Assembly (NCBI GenBank): GCA_945895265.1
Contig: CAMDEF010000036.1
Location: 1-44,119, forward strand
From: Bordetella parapertussis
GTDB taxonomy: Bacteria; Pseudomonadota; Gammaproteobacteria; Burkholderiales; Burkholderiaceae_B
DNA: 44,119 nucleotides
Direction: 5' to 3'
A program made the translations under genes and the position numbers. Shown here piece after piece: positions 7,970-16,820 of this stretch. The notes beneath the pieces were generated by a model. That model did not search any database and had not been told where the DNA came from. It saw nothing but the letters and a program-made list of their open reading frames with translations. Numbering within the stretch: the stretch's first letter is position 1; each line of letters starts with the position of its first letter.

Positions 7970-8852
7970 GAAAGACCTTTCGCAAAATACTGGCGTAGGC
8001 GGTGACCAAAAGAAATGTCAGCACAGTCAGCGTAACGATGATGGCGGCACCCCATGGAAAATTCAACTGCACCAATAATTGTTCGGCCGCAACCTGTGAA
8101 ATCATGGCAGTTGAAGGTGATCCAAGCATGAGAGGTGTGACGTACGCGCTCATACTCACCGCAAAGGTCAGCATGGTGCCACCGAACACCCCTGGTAAGC
8201 TCAGAGGCAGTGTGATGTTACGCAGACACGCCCACTCACTTGAACCCAGCGACAGCGCGGCTTCTCGCATTGAGGGTGGTATCCGTAACAACGATCCATA
8301 GATTGGCAGTACCATAAACGGGATGGCGAAGTGCACGAGGCCGACGATGATGGCGCCTTCTGAGTACATGAAACGAATGGGTTGAGCGATCAAGCCAAGA
8401 CCGATTAGCACGCTATTGAGGGCGCCGCCGTCGGCCAGTACAACCACCCAGCCATAATTACGAACGATTAAGCTAGAGGCCAAGGATACGAAAGTCAGTA
8501 TCAAAAGGGCTGTTCGCAGGCGTCTATTCGCACGTAGAAGTAACAGAGCAAGTGGGTAAGACAACGCAAGCGTAATCAGTACAGTCATGAACGAAATACG
8601 AAACGTACGTATCAGGACTCGACCAAGCCGTGCGCTGTCGTAAGTTTTTAGGTACTGATAAAAAGTCCAGCCGTCGTGTCGATTGGTATCGCCAGACGAA
8701 AACGAAAAACTTTGCGCCAGCAAATTTGTCAGCGGGATGACATAAAAGCACAGTAAAAAAACAATCAGAGGCGCGAGCAACAAGATTCCCGAGCGGTAGC
8801 GCATCCAGAAAGAAAGCGGTGATCTCGAGAAACTTGCTGACGTCAAAGGCAT
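7956..8852 (-). CDS. ABC transporter permease, PotB-like
   Basis: The product is a 298-residue inner-membrane permease. A short cytoplasmic N-terminus leads into hydrophobic helices (first at about 20-45), with an EAA loop containing REAALSLGSSEWACLRNITL. The architecture fits the PotB/HisM permease family of polyamine-type importers. It lies 37 bp after the binding protein gene and overlaps the second permease. It should form the heterodimeric channel with the 7157-7969 product. Start ATG 8852 is the first plausible codon. Confidence 0.92.
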   Translation of the reverse strand: MPLTSASFSRSPLSFWMRYRSGILLLAPLIVFLLCFYVIPLTNLLAQSFSFSSGDTNRHDGWTFYQYLKTYDSARLGRVLIRTFRISFMTVLITLALSYPLALLLLRANRRLRTALLILTFVSLASSLIVRNYGWVVVLADGGALNSVLIGLGLIAQPIRFMYSEGAIIVGLVHFAIPFMVLPIYGSLLRIPPSMREAALSLGSSEWACLRNITLPLSLPGVFGGTMLTFAVSMSAYVTPLMLGSPSTAMISQVAAEQLLVQLNFPWGAAIIVTLTVLTFLLVTAYASILRKVFRATV

Positions 8853-8889
8853 TGACTAAATACCTTAGAAGAGTCACACACGCTCGTTC

Positions 8890-9969
8890 TTAGCCGAACA
8901 CTTCGTTCCACATCTCGGTAATTTTTGGTCGATTCTTTGATAAGAACGCCCAGTCAGCATACGTCGTATTGGCTGGATCACCGATGAGTTTCAGCGTGTC
9001 GGGCGACGTCACAACGTCGATATGGCCACAACGTGCGCGCAATACGCTATCAATTTTTGACTGAAACTCTTTTTCAAGACTGAGATTCACATAGGCCTGA
9101 GCGAGCTCGACATTTTTGGCATTGACCGGCATGTTGAGTCCCACAATTTCTCCGTGCTTGCCTTCTTTTAAATTTACGGCGGGCGCGATAGGGGCGCCCT
9201 TTGCGACGAGGCCAGCCGCGAAGGCCACGTAAAACGGCACGAGTGGTACTTGTCCGCTTTGCATCATTTGCAGGGCTTGAGGCGCATCGTTATACACCAC
9301 CGCGCCATTTTTTTTGAGATTTGCCAGATGTTTGATGCCAGACTGAAAATCGTACTGTGCTTTGTCTAGTGGTAACCCGGTGGCGACTTGCGACGCTGTC
9401 ACAATCATTCGAATGCCGTTGTTCCAAGTCGCGGGGGGAATCGCGATTTTTCCTTTATTCGAAACGTTCCAAAGTTCTGCCCAAGACGTCGGTGCTGTTT
9501 TGATGACATTTGTGTTGTAAAAAATAGTATTCATCGCATCGATCATGCCTGCGGAATAGTCGTCAGCCATGTTGAATTCTTTACGTAAAAATTTCCAGTT
9601 TGGTATGGAAGATGTTTTGTATTGTTTGAGTAGGCCCTGGTCTCGCGCTTGAAACACGCCTGCCTCGGAAAATTGCATTAAATCTGGTGGATTATCCTTT
9701 TGTGTTTTCAGCATGGCGAGCATTGCGCCAGTAACAGATTGCTGAATATTGAGTTTTGCGCCCGTCTCTTTTTCAAAGCGTGGATTGAGTTCGTCGATCC
9801 AAAGTTTAGCGAGTAAGCCTTGATTTAAGACGACAGTCAGTTGGCCCGCCGCACGCGCACTAGTGGTCATCCAGGGGCTTGAGATGACAAAGGCTCCGGC
9901 GACGCCGCGTTTGAGTAAAGTCCGTCTCGAGATGCTGGTACTGGATGAACGAGTGTTATGGTTTGACAT
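8890..9969 (-). CDS. ABC transporter substrate-binding protein, PotD-like, Tat-exported
   Basis: The product is 359 residues. The N-terminus carries a twin-arginine motif, S-R-R-T-L-L-K-R, a hydrophobic stretch and a cleavage site near ARA-A, so export of a folded protein to the periplasm is likely. The mature protein resembles the spermidine/putrescine and iron family of extracellular binding proteins (motifs FSEAGVFQARDQGLL, PPATWNNGIRM, VPFYVAFAAGLVAKGAP). It is the first gene of an importer plus nitrile hydratase operon. Start ATG 9969 follows GGGAG by 7 bases. The ligand cannot be deduced. Confidence 0.9.
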   Translation of the reverse strand: MSNHNTRSSSTSISRRTLLKRGVAGAFVISSPWMTTSARAAGQLTVVLNQGLLAKLWIDELNPRFEKETGAKLNIQQSVTGAMLAMLKTQKDNPPDLMQFSEAGVFQARDQGLLKQYKTSSIPNWKFLRKEFNMADDYSAGMIDAMNTIFYNTNVIKTAPTSWAELWNVSNKGKIAIPPATWNNGIRMIVTASQVATGLPLDKAQYDFQSGIKHLANLKKNGAVVYNDAPQALQMMQSGQVPLVPFYVAFAAGLVAKGAPIAPAVNLKEGKHGEIVGLNMPVNAKNVELAQAYVNLSLEKEFQSKIDSVLRARCGHIDVVTSPDTLKLIGDPANTTYADWAFLSKNRPKITEMWNEVFG

Positions 9970-10040
9970 CTTGTGGCTCCCGTTATTGATTGTTGGGTCG
10001 GTGTTGAAGGTGAGGGTGCGTTTCTGTGAATGGCGGCGTG

Positions 10041-11041
10041 TTATGGCTTAAGGTTGGCATCTTTTACCACTTGGCCCCAGCGTGCATAGTCAGCTTTGAT
10101 TTGGGCGGCAAACGCCTCTGGGTTCTGGCAATTGGATCGAAGGCATTGTTCAGGTAACGGTCGCGCACCTCTGGAATCGCTAAAACCGCTGCGATATCTC
10201 TCTGCAAGCGATCGACAATGGCTTTAGGTGTTTTGGCCGGAGCCAAAATTCCATACCAAGAGCTGACATTGAAATCCGGAACGCCCAATTCAGCGATTGT
10301 GGGGATATCAGGCCAAGCCGGTGAGCGCTTGTCTCCTGCCACTGCGATAGCAATCAATCGACCTTGTTTGATGTAACTCGCAACGGTAGGCACCACGGTA
10401 AAGAAAATAGGGAAATGTCCAGCAACTGCATCCGTGACTGCTTGGCCACCACCTTTATAAGGAATGTGCGACAGCTTGATACCGGTGCGAAGGGCCAGGA
10501 GTTCGCCCGCGAGGTGAGGTGTTGTACCCGGCCCAGACGAACTGAACTGAAGCCCCTCAGGTTTAGATTTTGCCAGTGCCACAATGTCGTTAATATTTTT
10601 AACAGGGACAGCTGGATTAGCGACCAAGATAATCGTGGCATCATTGAGTTTAGTCACTGGTGCAAAATCGGTGACTGGATTGAACGGTGCATTGAGCATG
10701 TTAGGCGCAACCACAATACCGCCATCAAACCCCATCAGCAGTGTGTAACCGTCGGGGGCCGCAGTTGCAACAATTTGTGCACCAATAAAGCCCGAGGCTC
10801 CAGGTTTGTTTTCAACAATAATTTGTTGCTTGAGTCGCTCGGCGAGTTTGTCGCTCATGTAGCGGACGACAGCATCCCCACCGCCGCCTGGTGAAAATGG
10901 CACAACAATACGAACCGCACGATTGGGATAATCATCCTGTGCGTACGCCGTAGGCATCGCGCTGCTGAGCCCTAAACAGGCAAGAAAGCTGCTGAATAAG
11001 CAGGCGCGTTTTACGTCTCTGTAGAAAGTAGATTTCATCAT
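10041..11041 (-). pseudogene. Bug family receptor gene with a C-terminal frameshift
   Basis: A Bug receptor gene begins with a signal peptide (ending near AYA-Q) and has the usual RIVVPFSPGGGGDAVV, IIVENKPGASGFIGAQ and APDGYTLLMG motifs. After residues NNAFDPIART the frame goes out of register and ends with 18 unrelated residues at 10064. One frame over, bases from about 10122 down to TAA 10041-10043 encode the expected tail, reading PEAFAAQIKADYARWG and then ending in NLKP. One missing base near 10122 therefore explains the break. It may be a real inactivating mutation or a sequencing error. The start chosen is the ATG ATG pair at 11041; a further in-frame ATG lies upstream. Neighbours on both sides are same-strand. 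Confidence 0.85.
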
Positions 11042-11109
11042 GGACTCTAAAGCAATTTGAAAGCGAGCACGATCGTGATGTATCGCGCTCATGGGCGATG
11101 ACGGTGACC

Positions 11110-11877
11110 TTAGCGATCCCAAACTTCATCAGGAACGGGCAGACCTTTTAAGTCTTCAGCGCTTAAGGGGCGATCAGGAGTGATCCCATAGGTTTCAAGC
11201 ATCAGGGTCATTTGCCGCGTATGTTGAGCTGCATGCCAAGCCGTGCGCTCAAAGACATCGTGCATTGTCCGGCGTCCGTAATATGTGGATACAAGGTAGT
11301 CAAGGCTACGGTTATCTTCTTTTGCCCACCAAGCGAGCAGCTCAGCACGTACGGTTTCGCCCCACTTTGCTAAATCGCTTGCGTTCCAGTCATCGGGCGC
11401 CACTTCGTTGAAGCTTTCAAATTTCAGATCGATTTGATGGGCGGCTTCAACACCCATTTGTGCGACTCGAAAAATATGAAAAGCCGTGCCTGCTGGATTG
11501 CGGTTGCGATTGCGAAAGTTTTCGCGCAATTGCTCTGGTTTGAATTGCTGGATCAACCGAATAGTGGTCTGCAAGACGATGTCTAACTTGGCGACGAGCT
11601 GCTCTGGAGGCAAGGGATCCATTAACTTCGTTTTGAGATCTAAAAACTTGATCACATCGTTAAATGACTGACACATGGTGAACTTACCACCGAGGGCCAC
11701 AACCGGCACGCTGCGGGCACCTAAGGCGCGTAATTTATCCATTCCGGTGGGGTCGTTATGCACGTCGATCGACTCAAAGTCGATCCCTTGTTTCGTTAGA
11801 AACTCTTTGGTACGTAAACAAGACGAGCAGCCGGGCTGCCAAAAAACTTGAACGCGGGCCGAATGTGTAGTTTGCAT
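11110..11877 (-). CDS. Glutaredoxin-DinB fusion protein
   Basis: The product is 255 residues with two domains. Residues 8-80 form a glutaredoxin/NrdH-like fold with an active site Cys17-Ser-Ser-Cys20 and the cis-Pro segment SVPVVALGG. Residues 95-240 form a DinB/YfiT-like four-helix bundle with the three-histidine metal site pattern (His134, His215, His219). DinB-fold proteins include bacillithiol and mycothiol S-transferases and maleylpyruvate isomerases, all acting on thiol adducts or with thiol cofactors, so a thiol-dependent transferase or isomerase role is plausible. It is probably cytoplasmic. It lies 160 bp downstream of the beta-keto acid cleavage enzyme gene on the same strand, so it could be read from the same transcript or its own promoter. 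Confidence 0.85.
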   Translation of the reverse strand: MQTTHSARVQVFWQPGCSSCLRTKEFLTKQGIDFESIDVHNDPTGMDKLRALGARSVPVVALGGKFTMCQSFNDVIKFLDLKTKLMDPLPPEQLVAKLDIVLQTTIRLIQQFKPEQLRENFRNRNRNPAGTAFHIFRVAQMGVEAAHQIDLKFESFNEVAPDDWNASDLAKWGETVRAELLAWWAKEDNRSLDYLVSTYYGRRTMHDVFERTAWHAAQHTRQMTLMLETYGITPDRPLSAEDLKGLPVPDEVWDR

Positions 11878-11970
11878 GGTGATTGTCTCTAGTTTTTTTA
11901 AAAATACGAGCTACGGAAATTCTGTATATGTCAGAAATAGTACCTAAAACTTTAATTTTGCGCTGCGATA

Positions 11971-12067
11971 ACCAGTCTTTTCATTAAGGCCTTGGGCGAC
12001 GTACCGAAAATACTGCACTGCAAAAACCGGGCTTTCCTCAAGGCCTTGGGTGAATACCCAAAATCCC
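11971..12067. repeat. Imperfect direct repeat of about 42 bp at the 3' end of the BKACE gene
   Basis: Segments 11971-12013 and 12026-12067 are diverged copies; both contain AAGGCCTTGGG followed by similar bases and start with ACC-rich sequence. The second copy encodes the last residues and stop of the beta-keto acid cleavage enzyme (ending HPRP). The first copy, read on the minus strand, would encode a similar ending (PRP then TAA). This suggests either a local duplication of the gene end or the remains of a deleted paralogue. Confidence 0.6.
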
Positions 12068-12922
12068 TCGTGCTTCGGCGGGCGTGGCGACTTCGCGCCC
12101 GACAGTTTTTGCTAAGTTGACGATCTCTCCTACTAACTCTGCGTTGGTAGGGTAGCCGAGTTCAGGATAGGCATAGTCACCGATCCCGATGGCGATATGG
12201 CCTCCTTGGGCGATCGCGCTAAGCGCGATCGGAAACAAATTACCGCTCTTGCAGCAGACCGCCCACTCACATTGTCGATTTTTAGGTAGATGGTCTGTGT
12301 AAGCGCGAAGCCCTTCAGCTGTTGCTGGGTGCGCGCCGAGTTGGCCTTCCCCGCCATGCACAAATAAAAAATTTGCAGGCTCGGCTACTAAACCCATATC
12401 CATTAAGGCCGCAGCGCTGCGCATAAACGGGATACTCCAGCAGGCAAGCGCCGGCTTGATCCCGAGCGTGCGAAAGCGCTCTGTAAAGGCGATTAAGGTG
12501 TCGTGCGCGTTGACGTAAACCTTGCCCTCAGTCATAAAGCGTCGATTTTGCTGGTCAAAAATATCGATATTGGTTGAGCCTGGGTCGAGACCAACAATTT
12601 CAGGTTTCAAAATGGGGTCAGTCGCAAAGGCCTCAATGTGGCTGATCCGCTCGAGTTTGCCGCCTTTGGTGATTTGCCCGAGTGTCGGATTGATCAGCAG
12701 GTCAGAATTTGCGCGTATTGCTCTGATTGGGGCAGCATAATCCTCTAAACCGTGCGCAGGAGAACCATCGGCGGCGCGCGCATGAAAGTGAACAATCGAA
12801 GCGCCTGCATCTTGAATCGCGCGCGCTTCGCGCCCAATTTCTTCAGGCGTCCAGGGCACGTGCGGATTTTCATCGCGCATCGCATACTCGTTAATTCGAA
12901 CTTCAATGATTAATTTATTCAT
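12038..12922 (-). CDS. Beta-keto acid cleavage enzyme (BKACE, DUF849 family)
   Basis: The product is 294 residues, typical for the family founded by 3-keto-5-aminohexanoate cleavage enzyme. It is a zinc-dependent TIM barrel that converts a beta-keto acid plus acetyl-CoA into acetoacetate and a new CoA ester. The zinc-binding H-x-H occurs in IVHFHARAADG, with further conserved parts PEIVGLDPGS, FLFVHGGEGQLGAHP and HIAIGIGDYAYPELG. It begins 15 bp after the second peptide-ABC ATPase stop, so it looks like the last gene of the amide uptake operon. The family has many substrate classes, so the beta-keto acid is unknown. Confidence 0.92.
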   Translation of the reverse strand: MNKLIIEVRINEYAMRDENPHVPWTPEEIGREARAIQDAGASIVHFHARAADGSPAHGLEDYAAPIRAIRANSDLLINPTLGQITKGGKLERISHIEAFATDPILKPEIVGLDPGSTNIDIFDQQNRRFMTEGKVYVNAHDTLIAFTERFRTLGIKPALACWSIPFMRSAAALMDMGLVAEPANFLFVHGGEGQLGAHPATAEGLRAYTDHLPKNRQCEWAVCCKSGNLFPIALSAIAQGGHIAIGIGDYAYPELGYPTNAELVGEIVNLAKTVGREVATPAEARGILGIHPRP

Positions 12923-12937
12923 TGCTCGGGGTGTTCG

Positions 12938-13987
12938 CTAGAACGTCTCATGAGGAAAGTGACAGGCACAGGCCTGCTCTGTATCAGAGCCGACAAGTGC
13001 AGGGTCTTGCGTGGCGCACAAGACTGGTATTTCAATGGCGCCTAGTTTTTGTTTCGCGATATTGCTCTGCTGCGCGATCTCGTGTGCACGTGGGCAGCGT
13101 GGATGAAAGCGACAGCCGCTAGGTGTGTTGTTCGCTGAGCCGATTTCGCCGATCAAGGGGATTCGTTTGCGCGCGCGTTCAAGAACCGGGTCGGGTATGG
13201 GTACAGCGGATAAGAGTGAGACGGTGTAGGGATGCTTGGGCCGGTTATAGATAGCGTCGCGCGTGCCAATTTCGACAATACGACCAAGGTACATCACGGC
13301 CACGCGATGGCTAATATGGCGCACGACAGACAAATCGTGCGCAATAAACAGGTATGACACCCCAGTACGAATTTGAATCTCGTGTAAAAGATTTAAAACT
13401 TGGGCTTGAATGGAAACATCGAGTGCAGAGACAGGCTCATCCAAAACCAGAAAAGCGGGATCAAGAACCATCGCGCGCGCAATGCCAATGCGCTGACGTT
13501 GTCCGCCTGAAAATTCATGTGGGTAGCGATGCGCTAGCGATGGATCAAGGCCAACTTGCTCGAGTGCCGCATGCATTTTTTCTTGACGTTGCGCAAAGGC
13601 AAAATTGTGAACGACTAGTGGTTCTGAAACGAGTTTGTCAACACTCATACGCGGATCAAGCGAGCCGTAGGGATCTTGAAAGACCATTTGCATGCGTTGC
13701 CGCTTTTCGCGCATTAAACGGGCTGACAAATGTGTGATGTCTTGCCCTTCAAATATTACGCTGCCTGAACTGGGTTCGATCAAGCGTAGAGCAATCCGCC
13801 CCAAGGTACTTTTTCCACTACCAGTTTCGCCCACTAAACCCAGGGTTTCACCAGGGTAGAGAGCCAGCGTGGTTTGATCCACCGCTTGCACCCCGTTGGA
13901 CGAGCGACCGCGCCAAGACACGGAGCCATTGAACGTCTTACAGATATTCTTGAGTTCAAGCAAAGGGGCTGGTGTAGGATGCGCCAT
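12938..13987 (-). CDS. ABC transporter ATP-binding protein, dipeptide/oligopeptide type (DppF-like)
   Basis: The product is 349 residues from ATG 13987, one base after the stop of the preceding ATPase gene. The longer in-frame extension lies inside that gene. Walker A is GETGSGKSTLGR, the signature FSGGQRQRIGIARAM, and Walker B FLVLDEPVSALD. The C-terminal oligopeptide-transporter extension has the cysteines of RFHPRCPRAHE, which in this family can hold an iron-sulfur cluster. It pairs with the 13989-14987 ATPase. Confidence 0.94.
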   Translation of the reverse strand: MAHPTPAPLLELKNICKTFNGSVSWRGRSSNGVQAVDQTTLALYPGETLGLVGETGSGKSTLGRIALRLIEPSSGSVIFEGQDITHLSARLMREKRQRMQMVFQDPYGSLDPRMSVDKLVSEPLVVHNFAFAQRQEKMHAALEQVGLDPSLAHRYPHEFSGGQRQRIGIARAMVLDPAFLVLDEPVSALDVSIQAQVLNLLHEIQIRTGVSYLFIAHDLSVVRHISHRVAVMYLGRIVEIGTRDAIYNRPKHPYTVSLLSAVPIPDPVLERARKRIPLIGEIGSANNTPSGCRFHPRCPRAHEIAQQSNIAKQKLGAIEIPVLCATQDPALVGSDTEQACACHFPHETF

Positions 13988-13988
13988 C

Positions 13989-14987
13989 TTAAAACTCTTG
14001 GTGAACTTCAGACCAATACTGACAAGCCGACAGATGTTCTTTGCTAGTCGTATCGATGAGTTTGGTCTGTAACGATCCACAATCTGTTTTCGCGAGATAG
14101 CAGCGCGGTGCAAAAGGACAGCCCGCTGGTAACTTCGCTAGGTTGGGCGGTTGGCCAACGATCGGCGTCAGGGCTATATTTGTCGGGCTATCCAGCCTGG
14201 GAATAGTTCGAAACAAGGAAACGGTATACGGGTGGCGCGGTTCGTGAAATAAAGCTTGAACCGTCGCCTGTTCAACAATTCTTCCAGCGTAAAACACAGC
14301 AACACGATCAGCATGTCTGGCAACCAAGCCTAAATCGTGGGTGATCAGCACCAAGGCCATGCCAGTTTCTTCACGCAGTTGGGAAAGCAACTCAAGCACT
14401 TGCGCTTGCACGGTAACATCAAGTGCCGTTGTGGGTTCGTCGGCAATGAGTACTTTGGGCTCGAGCGCAATGGCCATGGCGATTAAGGCACGTTGCCGCA
14501 TACCACCCGAAAACTGGTGTGGGTAATCATCAATTCGGCGATGAGGATCAGGAATGTGAACGCGCTCGAGTAATTCGATTGCGCGGGTGCGCGCTTGAGC
14601 TTTAGTCAACGGTAAGTGAGCGCGCAAGACTTCAATAATTTGGGTGCCGATCGAAAAGACCGGGTTCAGCGCGGAAAGGGGATCTTGGAACACCATCGAA
14701 ATTGCGGTGCCGCGCATTGTACGTAGCGCGTTAGGATTCAGTTTTGTTAAATCGCCACCCTCAAAAAGAACTTTACCAGAGGTGACTTTAATGCCCGCGG
14801 GAGCAATGCCTAACGCGGCTAAAAAGGTTAGGGTTTTGCCAGATCCAGATTCGCCAACGACGGCAAGTGTTTCTCCTGAATTGATCTGTAGAGATACATT
14901 GTGCACTAAAGGGATCGCTGAATGCGCTTCACTCACTGCCACCGAGAGTTGTTGAATATCGAGCAATACCTTTGAAGGATGGCTCAT
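13989..14987 (-). CDS. ABC transporter ATP-binding protein, dipeptide/oligopeptide type (DppD-like)
   Basis: The product is 332 residues with Walker A GESGSGKTLT, the signature FSGGMRQRALIAMAI, Walker B VLIADEPTTALDVT, and the family's C-terminal PFAPRCYLAK cysteine-containing extension. The start overlaps the DppC-like permease stop by four bases (ATGA). Together with its partner ATPase it drives the 14984-16815 permeases. Operon context suggests import of an amide-containing compound rather than peptides for nutrition. Confidence 0.94.
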   Translation of the reverse strand: MSHPSKVLLDIQQLSVAVSEAHSAIPLVHNVSLQINSGETLAVVGESGSGKTLTFLAALGIAPAGIKVTSGKVLFEGGDLTKLNPNALRTMRGTAISMVFQDPLSALNPVFSIGTQIIEVLRAHLPLTKAQARTRAIELLERVHIPDPHRRIDDYPHQFSGGMRQRALIAMAIALEPKVLIADEPTTALDVTVQAQVLELLSQLREETGMALVLITHDLGLVARHADRVAVFYAGRIVEQATVQALFHEPRHPYTVSLFRTIPRLDSPTNIALTPIVGQPPNLAKLPAGCPFAPRCYLAKTDCGSLQTKLIDTTSKEHLSACQYWSEVHQEF

Positions 14988-15877
14988 AAGATTTTCGCAG
15001 TCTGGCGACGCATCTGTGGATCAAGTGCGTCTCTGAGACCATCACCAATTAAGTTTAGTGCGATGACCATAGCGGCAATACATAGGCCAGAAGAAATCGA
15101 GATGAGAGGATTTGTTGTGATGGATGCTTGACCATCTGCGATGATGTTTCCCCAGGTCGGAATCGGTGGCCTGACGCCTAATCCTAAAAAACTCAAGCCA
15201 GCCTCTGCTAGGATGGCCGAGGCTGCGCTGAGTGTCGCAACGACAATCACTGGTGGCAGAGCATTAGGAATGACATGTCTAAGCAGGATGCGTGTCGAGG
15301 TCATACCGATTGAGCGAGAGGCTTCAATAAAGGGACGTGGGCGAATCGTGAGTGCCACTGAGCGCATCACTGCTGTGACGCGCGGTGTATAGGCAATCGA
15401 GACTGCGATGATGACCGACTCGAGCGATGAGCCTTGGGTCGCTACGATGGCAAGCGCAAGTAGAAAACCAGGAAATGCCATCAAGATATCATTGACGACG
15501 TTGATACTGCGATCAACCCAACCACCGAAAAAACCGGCAATGCCACCCACGACGGTGCCAATGATGAGTGATAAGGTGACGACCCAAAACGCAACTAATA
15601 AGGACACGCGTGTTCCATGAATCAGTCGAGACAGTACGTCGCGGCCAAATTGGTCTGTTCCCAGGGGATGCGCCCACGAGGCATCTTGCAAGGTGTTAAT
15701 CAAGCTAGTGCGCGTGGGAGAATAGGGCGCGAGCCAAGGGGCGGCTAATGCAACGGCGACTAAAAGCACCAGAATAACGGTACCGATCATCAGACTTGGA
15801 TGGCTGGTGAATCGACGCCAGGTCGCTTTACGGCGCTCTTGCTGATCGCGCTTCTGCTGGTCGAGAGATGTGGTCAT
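14984..15877 (-). CDS. ABC transporter permease, DppC-like
   Basis: The product is a 297-residue inner-membrane permease with a cytoplasmic basic N-terminus, a first helix at about 30-50, a periplasmic part with DASWAHPLGTDQFGRDVLSR (the hallmark of the DppC/OppC family), and an EAA-type loop EASRSIGMTSTRILLRHVIPN. It overlaps its DppB-like partner by four bases. The order binding protein, B, C, D, F is the standard one. Confidence 0.94.
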   Translation of the reverse strand: MTTSLDQQKRDQQERRKATWRRFTSHPSLMIGTVILVLLVAVALAAPWLAPYSPTRTSLINTLQDASWAHPLGTDQFGRDVLSRLIHGTRVSLLVAFWVVTLSLIIGTVVGGIAGFFGGWVDRSINVVNDILMAFPGFLLALAIVATQGSSLESVIIAVSIAYTPRVTAVMRSVALTIRPRPFIEASRSIGMTSTRILLRHVIPNALPPVIVVATLSAASAILAEAGLSFLGLGVRPPIPTWGNIIADGQASITTNPLISISSGLCIAAMVIALNLIGDGLRDALDPQMRRQTAKIL

Positions 15878-16815
15878 GATGCCTTCAGCCTTGGGTCGAT
15901 CCAGGTATAGGTCAAATCGAGACTCGCGTTAATGAGGACAACCATGAAAGCGAGTATCAACACGCCAGCTTGTACCAACTGATAATCCCTCGCCAAGATG
16001 GCTTTCAGCAACATCGAGCCCAGACCGGGTCTGCTAAACACAGCTTCAATCAAGATCGCATTGCCAAACGACCAGGCAAAGGTGACGCCAATCACTGCAA
16101 GGATCGGCACCAAGGCATTACGCAAGGCAAGTTTAAAAATAATACGCCTCTCGGGTACACCCATGGCACGCGCTACACGGATATAGTCTTGAGATAAGAC
16201 CTCTAACATGGCCGAGCGTGTGAGTCGAGCAATGTATGCTGCGATCGAAACTCCGAGGACCAGAGCGGGCAGAATGAGATGATAAATTTGCGTCAAAATA
16301 TCTTTTGCATTACTCGAACCAAGCGCTGGAAAGATTGGAATCCAGTAGGAGAAAAGTAAAATTGCTGCCAAGCCCATCCAGAAGACCGGAAACGAAATGC
16401 CGGCTAACGCGCCAAGCATCACACTCACATCCACCCAAGTTCCGTGTCGAACTGCACAGACAATGCCTAACGGCAGCCCAATCAAGATCGCGATAAAGAG
16501 CCCCGACAACGCTAGAACAGCCGAAGACGGGATGCTGGCCATCACTTCTTGAAGCGCCGGTTGCCCGGTGACAACTGAAGTTCCGAAATTGCCAGTGGCG
16601 GCGTGACTTAAAAATAAAGTGTACTGACGCCAGACGGGCTCATCTAGCCCGAGCTTTGCGCGCAGGGCTGTGATCGATTCTTTGGTGGCATAGTCCCCAA
16701 GCATGAAGGACGCGGGATCACCTGGTATTGCTCTCATTAAAAAGAACGCAACCGAGGCAATCCCTAGCCCTGTAATAAACAGTCTTAACAGGGTTCGACC
16801 GACATGTCCGAGCAC
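15874..16815 (-). CDS. ABC transporter permease, DppB-like
   Basis: The product is a 313-residue inner-membrane permease. The first helix and the segment RAIPGDPASFMLG are typical of DppB/OppB N-termini, and the EAA loop reads RVARAMGVPERRIIFKLALRN. The start is GTG 16815 with AAAGGA 8 bases upstream; it sits 5 bp after the binding protein stop. It forms the channel with the 14984-15877 product. Confidence 0.94.
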   Translation of the reverse strand: MLGHVGRTLLRLFITGLGIASVAFFLMRAIPGDPASFMLGDYATKESITALRAKLGLDEPVWRQYTLFLSHAATGNFGTSVVTGQPALQEVMASIPSSAVLALSGLFIAILIGLPLGIVCAVRHGTWVDVSVMLGALAGISFPVFWMGLAAILLFSYWIPIFPALGSSNAKDILTQIYHLILPALVLGVSIAAYIARLTRSAMLEVLSQDYIRVARAMGVPERRIIFKLALRNALVPILAVIGVTFAWSFGNAILIEAVFSRPGLGSMLLKAILARDYQLVQAGVLILAFMVVLINASLDLTYTWIDPRLKAS

Positions 16816-16820
16816 GCTGA

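Noticed and set aside
10364..10894. Plus-strand open frame of 176 codons
   Set aside because: It is antisense to the Bug gene and composed of improbable residues (Cys, His, Arg and Asn rich).
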